Below are positions 21,734-27,603 of a stretch of 27,603 nt of DNA, piece by piece. The stretch spans positions 1 through 27,603 of the forward strand of contig JBJHBY010000011.1 in assembly GCA_050485745.1 (NCBI GenBank), in the 5' to 3' direction. The notes under the pieces were generated by a model, which was not told the DNA's origin, made no database searches, and saw only the letters and a list, made by a program, of their open reading frames with translations. The position numbers and the translations under genes were made by a program. Numbering within the stretch: the stretch's first letter is position 1; the number at the start of each line of letters is the position of its first letter. The DNA comes from JBJHBY01 sp050485745. Lineage in GTDB: Bacteria; Pseudomonadota; Gammaproteobacteria; Pseudomonadales; CAMLJR01.

Positions 21734-23326
21734 ATGAGCTGGTTCCAGGCCCCCCGGCCCCTGCTGCCGGAGCTGATTGGATTCAACGCCCGCTGGCGCG
21801 CGCGACAGCCCGCCCTGGTGTGCGAGGACCAGGTGCAGGACTGGCAGACCCTGGATCGGCGCGTCAGCCAGGTGGCCAGCGTGCTGTTGCAGCGGGGCCT
21901 TGAGCGGGGCCAGCGGGTGGCGGTGCTGATGCAGAACAGCGCCGGGATGGTCGAGGCCCTGTTCGGCATTCTCCGTGCCGGGGGCGTGGCGGTGCCGCTC
22001 AATCTCTCGGTGGCGGATGCCGGTATCGCTGGCATGCTGCGCGATGCCGGGGCGGTGGCGGTGATTGCCAGCGATGAGCAGTGCCGGCGCGTCGAGACGC
22101 TGCGCCTCGCGGGGGAGGTATCCCTGCCCCTCGAGCGTTGCCTCGGTGTGGCCGCGCCGCCGGGCTGGACCGAGTTCGCCGGGGCGCGTGATGCCGCGCC
22201 CGTCCTGGACTCCATGCCGGAACTGCAGCCCGATGACCTCTGCAACATCATCTACAGTTCCGGCACCACCGGGCTGCCCAAGGGGATTGTGCACAGCCAT
22301 GGCTGTCGCATGGCCTGGGCGGAGGATCTGTCCTTTGCCCTGCGCTACCACAGCGGCTGCGTGACCCTGTGTTCCCTCGGGCTTTATTCCAACATCAGCT
22401 GGGTGGCGATGATGGGCACCATCCTCGGTGGCGGCACCCTGGTGGTGATGCCCCGCTTCGAGGCCCGGGATGTACTCGCCCTGATGCAGCGCCACCGCGT
22501 GACCCACTCGGCGATGGTGCCGGTGCAGTACCAGCGCATTCTTGAACTGCCGGATTTCGACCACTTCGACATCCACGCACTGAAGAGCCTGATGTGTTGC
22601 GGCTCGCCGCTGCCCGTGGCGATCAAGCGCCAGGCCCTGCAGCGCTTTGGCTGTGACTTTATCGAACTCTACGGTCTCACCGAGGGGTTGATCACCGTGC
22701 TCGATCCGGAGGACGCGGCGGAGCGCCTGGAGTCCGTCGGTCGCCCCATCCCCAGCACGGATATCCGCATCCTCGACGATCAGGATCGCGAAGTGCCCGC
22801 GGGGGAGTGTGGCGAGATCGTGGGCCTGAGTCGCGTCATCATGGCGGGCTATCACGGCCGCGATGATGCCAGCGCCGACGCAACCTGGACCGACCCGCGC
22901 GGGCGGCGCTGGCTGCGCACCGGCGACATCGGCCGCGTCGACGCGGAGGGCTTTCTCTACGTGGTCGACCGCAAGAAGGACATGATCATTTCCGGCGGCC
23001 AGAACATCTACCCCGCTGATATCGAGGCGGTGTTGCTGGAGCACCCGGATGTGCGCGAAGTCGCCGTCGTCGGCGTGCCCAGCGAGACCTGGGGCGAGAC
23101 TCCGCTGGCGGTGGTGGTGCCGGCGCGGGAGGCGGGCGGCAGCGAGGCTGCTGCCGAGGCCGTTGCCGAGGCCATTCGCGCCTGGGTCAACCCGCGGCTG
23201 GGCAAGCAGCAGCGCGTCAGCGCCATCGTGTTCCGGGACGCACTGCCGCGCAACCCCAACGGCAAGGTTCTCAAGCGCGAGCTGCGGCAGCAGTTTCGGG
23301 AGCAGGCGCAGTCCCTGAGCGCCTGA
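21734..23326 (+). CDS. AMP-dependent acyl-CoA synthetase/ligase
   Basis: A 530-residue ANL-superfamily enzyme that activates a carboxylic acid with ATP and joins it to coenzyme A. The P-loop-like motif is YSSGTTGLPKG (near residues 178-188), followed by YGLTEG, a TGDIGRVDAEGFLYVVDRKKD hinge region with ISGGQNIYP, and the C-terminal catalytic Lys in PRNPNGKVLKREL. It resembles medium/long-chain or aromatic acid:CoA ligases; no specificity can be claimed. The ATG at 21734 has a GGAGG site; the frame extends to 21710 without support. The molybdopterin oxidoreductase follows after 137 bp on the same strand and could be co-transcribed, as no terminator is apparent between them. Confidence 0.92.
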   Translation: MSWFQAPRPLLPELIGFNARWRARQPALVCEDQVQDWQTLDRRVSQVASVLLQRGLERGQRVAVLMQNSAGMVEALFGILRAGGVAVPLNLSVADAGIAGMLRDAGAVAVIASDEQCRRVETLRLAGEVSLPLERCLGVAAPPGWTEFAGARDAAPVLDSMPELQPDDLCNIIYSSGTTGLPKGIVHSHGCRMAWAEDLSFALRYHSGCVTLCSLGLYSNISWVAMMGTILGGGTLVVMPRFEARDVLALMQRHRVTHSAMVPVQYQRILELPDFDHFDIHALKSLMCCGSPLPVAIKRQALQRFGCDFIELYGLTEGLITVLDPEDAAERLESVGRPIPSTDIRILDDQDREVPAGECGEIVGLSRVIMAGYHGRDDASADATWTDPRGRRWLRTGDIGRVDAEGFLYVVDRKKDMIISGGQNIYPADIEAVLLEHPDVREVAVVGVPSETWGETPLAVVVPAREAGGSEAAAEAVAEAIRAWVNPRLGKQQRVSAIVFRDALPRNPNGKVLKRELRQQFREQAQSLSA

Positions 23327-23463
23327 CTCCCGGGCCGGGGTTGGCACTCGGGTTCGGACACCGGTTCAAATGCCTGTTCCGACGGCATCGAAGCGTCGCC
23401 ACGCCTTGCCTGGGCTGGCGCGAGCCCTGACACTCGGGGTCACACCCGCCAGGAGCCGCCGCC

Positions 23464-25653
23464 ATGGCCAACGTCCAGCCCAGTATCTGCCGCCTCTGCG
23501 TCGCCCATTGCGGTGTCCTCGCCAGTATCGAGGACGGGCGCGTCACCCGGGTCGAGGGCGACCCGGACAACCCTCTGTTCCGGGGTTACACCTGCCCCAA
23601 GGGGCGCGCCCTGCCGGAGCTGCACAACCACCCCGGGCGCCTGCTGCAAAGCCGCAAGCGCGGCAGCGACGGGCAGCTCCGGCCCATCGCCTCGGAACAG
23701 GCCGTCGCCGAGGTGGCGCAGCGCCTGCGCGCCATCATCGACGAGCACGGTCCGCGCGCGGTGGCCATGTACGCGGGCACCAATGTGTTGCCCTATCCGA
23801 CCAGCGCGATCACCGCCAACGCGTTCATGCGTGCCATCGGCTCACCGATGTTTTTCACCTCCAATACCATCGACCAGCCCGGCAAGCAGATCGCGGCGTC
23901 GGCCCATGGTCACTGGCTCGGCGGTGACCAGCCCTTCGAGGAGGCGGATACCTGGCTGCTGGTGGGGGTGAATCCGGTGATCTCCAAGGCCGCGGGCGTA
24001 CCCGGCCAGAATCCCGCGCAGAAACTCAAGGAAGCGGTCGAGCGCGGCATGCAGCTGATCGTGATCGATCCGCGCTTGTCCGAAACCGCGCGCCGCGCCG
24101 CCCTGCATATTCGCCCGCGGCCCGGTGAAGACGCGGCGATTCTCGCCGGCATGCTGCGGGTGATCTTCACCGAGGGCTGGCATGACGCGGAATTTCTCGC
24201 CGCCCATGCCAGTGGCGTCGAGGCACTGCGCGCGGCCGTCGCACCCTTCACACCGGAACATGTCGCCGCGCGCGCGGCGATACCGGCGCAGCAGGTGATC
24301 GATGCCGCGCGCATCTTTGCCCGCGCCCGCAAGGGCATGGTCAACACCGGCACCGGGCAGAGCTTTTCCATGCACAACAACCTGACCGAGTACCTGGCCC
24401 TGGCGCTGAACACGGTGTGCGGGCGCTGGGCCCGTGCCGGGGAGCGCGCCAACCGGCCCAATGCATTGCTGCCCGCCTGGCAGCCAAAGGCGCAGGCTTT
24501 TCCGCCCTATCGCGGTTGGGGTTACGGCGAGCGCATGCGCGTGCGCGGCCTCACCGATGCCGCCTGTGGCATGCCCACCGCCGCGCTGGCGGAGGAGATA
24601 CTGCTGCCCGGGGAGGGCCAGGTGCGCGCACTGATCTGTGTCGGTGGCAACCCGATGGCGGCCTGGCCGGACCAGCGCAAGACCGAGCGCGCCCTGCAGC
24701 AGCTGGACCTGCTGGTGACGATCGACCCGGAGTACTCCGCCACCGCCGAGTTGGCCGACTACATCATCGCGCCGAAGCTGCAGTTCGAGACCCCGGGCAT
24801 GAGCCAGGGCGGCGAGATGATCAAGTTCTTCACCCCGGGCCTGGGTTTCCCCGGTGTTTATGCGCAATACAGCCCGCGCCTGGTGGAGCCTCCGCCCGGG
24901 GCGGATCTGCTGGAGGAGTGGCAGTTCTTCCACGGCCTGGCGGTACAGATGGGGCTGGCCCTGGACGTGGTGGTGTACTTCGGCTTTGGCCAGTTCATGG
25001 AATCGCCGCCGATCGTGTATCGCCTTGATGCGTCGCACACGCCGAGCACCGAGGAACTGTACGAGCGCATTTGCTCCCGGGGCAGGGTGCCCCTCGACGA
25101 GGTCCGGCGTCATCCTCACGGCAAGGTCTGGCCGGAGGATGTGCGCGTCGCAGCGGCCGACCCGGACTGCGAGGCCCGCCTCGAACTGGGCAACACCACC
25201 CTGTTGCAGGAGCTGGCCGAGGTGGCGTCAGCGGACCACGAGGCCCGGCATGATCGCAGTGTGTTTCCCTACCGCTTGCTGTCCCGGCGCCATAACAACT
25301 TCATGAACTCCCTGGGTACGCGCATCGACAAACTCAATGGGGGCCGCGCCAGCAATCCGCTGCTGATGCACCCGGAAGACCTCGCCGCCCTGGGCCTGCG
25401 CGAGGGCGATGCGGTGCGCATCGAATCCGCCCATGATGCCATCCCCGCGGTGGTGGCGGAGGACGCCACCCTGCTGCCCGGCCTGGTGGCGATGACCCAT
25501 GCCTTTGGCGGGCGCCCCGGCGACGAGGCACGCTTTCGCGAACTGGGCAGCAACCCCGGGCGCCTGGTGGCCACGGACGTCGACTACGATCCGCTCACCG
25601 GGATGCCGCGCATGGGTGATATCCCGGTGCGTATCCAGAGCCTGGGGGCCTGA
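23464..25653 (+). CDS. Molybdopterin (bis-MGD) oxidoreductase, cytoplasmic, DMSO-reductase family
   Basis: A 729-residue catalytic subunit. Cys9, Cys12, Cys16 and Cys44 (CxxCxxxC, then 27 residues, CPKG) bind the N-terminal 4Fe-4S cluster, with the electron-relay Lys at 46. The molybdopterin domain follows (LLVGVNPVISKAAGVPG; IVIDPRLSETARRAA; VGGNPMAAWPD), and the C-terminal dinucleotide-binding domain starts near residue 600 (YRLLSRRHNNFMNSLG; LMHPEDLAALGLREGDAVRI). There is no twin-arginine signal, so it stays in the cytoplasm. In the region where formate dehydrogenases and NapA place Cys or Sec on Mo, I see SNTIDQPGKQ with no Cys, so an Asp or Ser ligand is possible. No small FeS or membrane subunit follows. 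The reaction is unknown. The ATG at 23464 has an AGGAG site. Confidence 0.88.
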   Translation: MANVQPSICRLCVAHCGVLASIEDGRVTRVEGDPDNPLFRGYTCPKGRALPELHNHPGRLLQSRKRGSDGQLRPIASEQAVAEVAQRLRAIIDEHGPRAVAMYAGTNVLPYPTSAITANAFMRAIGSPMFFTSNTIDQPGKQIAASAHGHWLGGDQPFEEADTWLLVGVNPVISKAAGVPGQNPAQKLKEAVERGMQLIVIDPRLSETARRAALHIRPRPGEDAAILAGMLRVIFTEGWHDAEFLAAHASGVEALRAAVAPFTPEHVAARAAIPAQQVIDAARIFARARKGMVNTGTGQSFSMHNNLTEYLALALNTVCGRWARAGERANRPNALLPAWQPKAQAFPPYRGWGYGERMRVRGLTDAACGMPTAALAEEILLPGEGQVRALICVGGNPMAAWPDQRKTERALQQLDLLVTIDPEYSATAELADYIIAPKLQFETPGMSQGGEMIKFFTPGLGFPGVYAQYSPRLVEPPPGADLLEEWQFFHGLAVQMGLALDVVVYFGFGQFMESPPIVYRLDASHTPSTEELYERICSRGRVPLDEVRRHPHGKVWPEDVRVAAADPDCEARLELGNTTLLQELAEVASADHEARHDRSVFPYRLLSRRHNNFMNSLGTRIDKLNGGRASNPLLMHPEDLAALGLREGDAVRIESAHDAIPAVVAEDATLLPGLVAMTHAFGGRPGDEARFRELGSNPGRLVATDVDYDPLTGMPRMGDIPVRIQSLGA

Positions 25654-25682
25654 GCTCCAGGCCCTGAAGTCGCGGCGGCTTG

Positions 25683-26414
25683 TCAGGCCTCCAGGGCCTC
25701 CAGGGCCATGGCCTTGCGCCGGTTGAACTCGACGATGATCTGCTGCATGCGTGTCTCATCATAGGCGCGCAGATTGCTCACCAGCAGTTTCTTGCTGCCG
25801 CGACCGATCACCTCGCCGTCACAGTGAATGGCGAAGTCCAGCCAGACATCGCCGCGCTTGCCCTGCACATCGAGGCGGGAATTTTCCAGCTGCATGCGCA
25901 GGCTGGATGCCGGTCCGGGCAAGTCCAGGGAGTCCAGGCTGAAGTCCATGCTGTCGTAGATCACCAGCGGCCGTTCCGGATTGAACATCACCCCGTGCTG
26001 TGCCAGCAGGGGCTGCAGGACGTGTGGAAAATTCTCGCCGGAGAACGCCACGTAATGCCGCGTCATGGCTTCCAGAAGCGTCGGCTCACTGCGGCGGGCA
26101 CCTTCCCGGGTGAGGGTCAGCACCTCGCGCCCCGCGGCGGTGGTCACCGCGATGGTGGTTGCATCGGTCTGCGGAAACAGCAAGGCTTCATCCGCGTCCA
26201 CCATGCCGGTGAAGCGGAAGCTCATACGCTGGGAGAGGCCATAGCGCTGCAGCGCCAAAGCGAAGAGAAGATCTCCCGGAACACAGAAGCGGCGCGAATC
26301 GGCATCGTGAATCGGGTTGAAGTCCCCCGCCACCTGCTTGGCAAAGCGGCTGGCCTGGTCTGCCGAGATGCGAATGTGCGGGCCGGCGGCCTGATGGAAT
26401 GGATCAAGAAACAT
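25683..26414 (-). CDS. DUF3581-family protein, probable MaoC-like hotdog fold
   Basis: A 243-residue protein that I match from memory to DUF3581, a family found in gammaproteobacteria. Its N-terminal part ISADQASRFAKQVAGDFNPI followed by HDADSRRFCVPGDLLFALAL resembles the GDxNPIHxD hydratase motif of MaoC-type enzymes, which hydrate enoyl-CoA. A hotdog fold and binding of acyl thioesters are therefore inferred but not shown. The C-terminal half has no familiar motif and ends in a short charged helix (RRKAMALEALEA). The frame is open back to a GTG at 26519, but the family starts with MFLDPFHQ, so the ATG at 26414 is chosen; its ribosome site is weak. It converges on the molybdopterin gene with 29 bp between the stops. 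Confidence 0.75.
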   Translation of the reverse strand: MFLDPFHQAAGPHIRISADQASRFAKQVAGDFNPIHDADSRRFCVPGDLLFALALQRYGLSQRMSFRFTGMVDADEALLFPQTDATTIAVTTAAGREVLTLTREGARRSEPTLLEAMTRHYVAFSGENFPHVLQPLLAQHGVMFNPERPLVIYDSMDFSLDSLDLPGPASSLRMQLENSRLDVQGKRGDVWLDFAIHCDGEVIGRGSKKLLVSNLRAYDETRMQQIIVEFNRRKAMALEALEA

Positions 26415-26964
26415 GGCGTGCGGTCCCGGTAGCTGGGTGACCCGGTTCACGGGTGCGCCGGCGAGCGGCGCAGGATAGTTGATTTCTGCTATGCATTGAC
26501 CTAATGTCACCGGTGTCACATTCAGGGGTGATTGGCCGTGGAGGGATTCCCGCAGCCACTTGCCCGGGGTGCATCGGGCGCAGCCCGGTGCGCTGCAGCG
26601 TCAGTGACCAGTGCCGCGCCAACCAGTGCAGGGAAGCCACCATGCCCACCGTCCTTCCGTCCTTTGACAGCCCCGTAATGCGCCTGCCGACCCCTGGGCC
26701 CGCGCCGTGATGGCTTCTGCTTCCTGACGCTCTCCCGGACGGGGTTCTGCCCATTCTCGCTGCTGCCCCCGGTGCTGCCGCACAGCTGCGGCGGGCGCGC
26801 GACCGTCCTGCGATGAGCACTGTGGGGCTGCGTTGGCCACAGGGTCGTGGCCCTCGCGCCGAGGGAACGGCGGCGCACCCCACAGTGCTCTTCACAGGGT
26901 GGTTGCACAGGATGATTGCGCGGGGCGCAGCCTGATGGCCCGGCCACGCGCCTGTTCCGGTAGC
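26415..26964. other. 550-bp non-coding stretch between DUF3581 and NTF2-like genes
   Basis: Open frames exist on both strands here, but all are rich in Arg, Pro, Gly and Ala with no recognisable domain, and none has a convincing ribosome site. The only clear structure is the inverted repeat at 26815-26890. Upstream control of the DUF3581 gene would lie near 26415-26520, where CACCGGTG (26508-26515) is a perfect 8-bp palindrome. Confidence 0.5.
26815..26890. repeat. 76-bp inverted-repeat element with internal hairpins
   Basis: Perfect 13-bp ends, GAGCACTGTGGGG (26815-26827) and CCCCACAGTGCTC (26878-26890), extend by TGCG/CGCA past one bulged C to about 17 paired bases. Inside lie GGCCAC/GTGGCC (26835-26840, 26847-26852) and CCCTCG/CGAGGG (26851-26856, 26860-26865), which share two bases. 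It could be a small structured RNA, a MITE-like or REP-type repeat, or a protein-binding site. No target-site duplication is obvious at the edges, and no T-run follows on either strand. Confidence 0.5.
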
Positions 26965-27447
26965 TCAACGCCCGCGCTTCTCCCAGCGGCTGTACAGGTG
27001 TACGGGAGCCTCATAGGGGCGAACTTCCATGTAGGTCCGTTCGTAGCCGGTATGCGCGATTTTCCACTCGCCGTCCAGTCTCACGTATTCATCGGCGTAG
27101 AAAGCCGCGCCCTGAAGCAGGGTGTTGCCGGGCATGTCCGGCAGATCCGCCCCGGGATTGATGACCCGGTCTTCGAGGTACCAGGTACCGCGCGCCCGGT
27201 TCGCATCCAGAATCTCGATCTCCGGATGGTGGGCCTGGTGCAGGGTGATGATGGTGCTGTCCAGATTGCTGCGCAACCAGCCGACGATGGCATCGCGACC
27301 CTGATGGCTGTTCTTGCCGCCATCGTAGGCGCAGGTGGCGTCGGGGGCGAAAGTGTCGGCCAGCAGATCCCAGAGCTTGAGATCCACCGCCCGCAGATAC
27401 CGGTATTTGAGCTGGCGAATCGCCTCAATGGCTTGCAGTGTGTCCAT
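26965..27447 (-). CDS. SnoaL-like / NTF2-like domain protein
   Basis: A 160-residue protein with an NTF2-like fold of the SnoaL type. The opening helix AIEAIRQLKYRYLRAVDLKLWDLL, then ADTFAPDATCAYD, the QGRDAIVGWLRSNL segment and the C-terminal GEWKIAHTGYERTYME strand are the usual landmarks. Related proteins include ring-hydroxylating dioxygenase-like beta subunits, polyketide cyclases and many hypothetical proteins in catabolic clusters. The function here is unknown. Two ATGs two codons apart compete; the one at 27447 has GGAG at 7 bases and is preferred over 27453. The upstream gene stops 13 bp before the start, so both are likely in one operon. It is not close in sequence to the NTF2-like protein at 14486-14908. 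Confidence 0.85.
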   Translation of the reverse strand: MDTLQAIEAIRQLKYRYLRAVDLKLWDLLADTFAPDATCAYDGGKNSHQGRDAIVGWLRSNLDSTIITLHQAHHPEIEILDANRARGTWYLEDRVINPGADLPDMPGNTLLQGAAFYADEYVRLDGEWKIAHTGYERTYMEVRPYEAPVHLYSRWEKRGR

Positions 27448-27460
27448 GCTCATCTCCGCT

Positions 27461-27603
27461 TCATCGGCCAAACAGGCCGCGCACACCCTGGCGGATCTCA
27501 TCGGATACACCGCGCCGTGCCTCATCCCGTGCCTCATCGGCGACACTGCGGGTTTCGTCCGCCGCTTCGCCGCCGAGTTCTTCGGCCATGCGCTGCATCC
27601 AGC
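27461..27603 (-). CDS. C-terminal end of an unidentified gene, cut by the window edge
   Basis: Reading from the window end on the minus strand gives 46 codons without a stop, ending with TGA at 27463-27461. The peptide is a highly charged, helical tail: an EELGGEAADETRSVADEA stretch, then alternating DEAR repeats and an end of GVRGLFGR. The next gene starts 13 bp after its stop, with its ribosome site just past the TGA, so this is likely the end of a real upstream gene in the same operon. Too little is present to name it. A coiled-coil or membrane-adjacent helix is plausible. Confidence 0.65.
   Translation of the reverse strand, partial: WMQRMAEELGGEAADETRSVADEARDEARRGVSDEIRQGVRGLFGR

Noticed and set aside
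25654..25720. Possible bidirectional terminator between the convergent molybdenum and DUF3581 genes.
   Set aside because: Pairing is imperfect, the repeats of CCTCCAGGG are codons of a Leu-Glu-Ala tail, and there is no T-run.
26508..26520. CRP-like half sites around TGTCACCGGTGTCACA upstream of DUF3581.
   Set aside because: Spacing and symmetry do not match the TGTGA-N6-TCACA consensus; only the 8-bp CACCGGTG core is truly palindromic.
26404..26968. Minus-strand open frames of about 150 codons in the non-coding stretch before the DUF3581 gene.
   Set aside because: Arg/Pro/Gly-rich, no recognisable motif, no ribosome site, and the two overlap in different frames.

Overview
The window is GC-rich, densely packed chromosomal DNA from a heterotrophic proteobacterium, most likely a gammaproteobacterium. 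The polyamine transporter is in the E. coli potFGHI order, and a DUF3581-type protein (a family I know from gammaproteobacteria) is present. The mix of P450, luciferase-like, OYE and acyl-CoA ligase genes suggests a marine, lipid- or terpenoid-using lineage such as Halieaceae. That placement is an inference from gene content. There are no rRNA or tRNA genes, no CRISPR arrays and no transposase genes.

Layout. (1) 49-4037, plus: potF-potG-potH-potI, a complete polyamine ABC importer, with potG/potH and potH/potI overlapping by 4 bp. (2) 4114-7031: a membrane-anchored sensor-only protein (plus) converging on a soluble PAS-PAS histidine kinase and single-domain response regulator (minus, 4-bp overlap). 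The regulator is interrupted by 10 Ns but reads through in one frame if about 8 bases are missing. (3) 7191-8635, minus: tandem fatty-acid-hydroxylase/sterol-desaturase-type genes sharing a 70-bp identical tract, followed by a perfect terminator. (4) 8772-8836: a compact divergent promoter region. It serves the hydroxylases and, on plus, a beta-hydroxyacid dehydrogenase, aldehyde dehydrogenase and SDR (8941-12156), with hairpins between the cistrons and a REP-like palindrome after them.

(5) 12330-19571 is the most distinctive part. On minus, a CYP51-like P450, its ferredoxin, a luciferase-like monooxygenase, an NTF2-like protein and a TMADH/dienoyl-CoA-reductase-type flavoprotein form a probable operon. 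Divergently on plus lie a Dabb protein and an HsaA-like flavin monooxygenase. The shared 193-bp intergenic region carries two 20-bp palindromes of the form wACATTTC-N4-GAAATGTw, one at each promoter, as expected for one TetR-type repressor controlling both arms. No such repressor gene is in the window. The simplest reading is an inducible pathway that oxidises an alicyclic, steroid-like or terpenoid substrate. The substrate is unknown.

(6) 19589-27603: a DASS/SLC13-type permease with two RCK_C domains (minus), an acyl-CoA ligase and a cytoplasmic molybdopterin oxidoreductase (plus), a DUF3581 protein (minus), a 550-bp non-coding stretch with a 76-bp foldable inverted repeat, an NTF2/SnoaL-like gene and the C-terminus of an unidentified gene running off the window (minus). 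The ligase, dehydrogenases and oxygenases together suggest uptake, CoA activation and oxidation of hydrophobic carbon sources.
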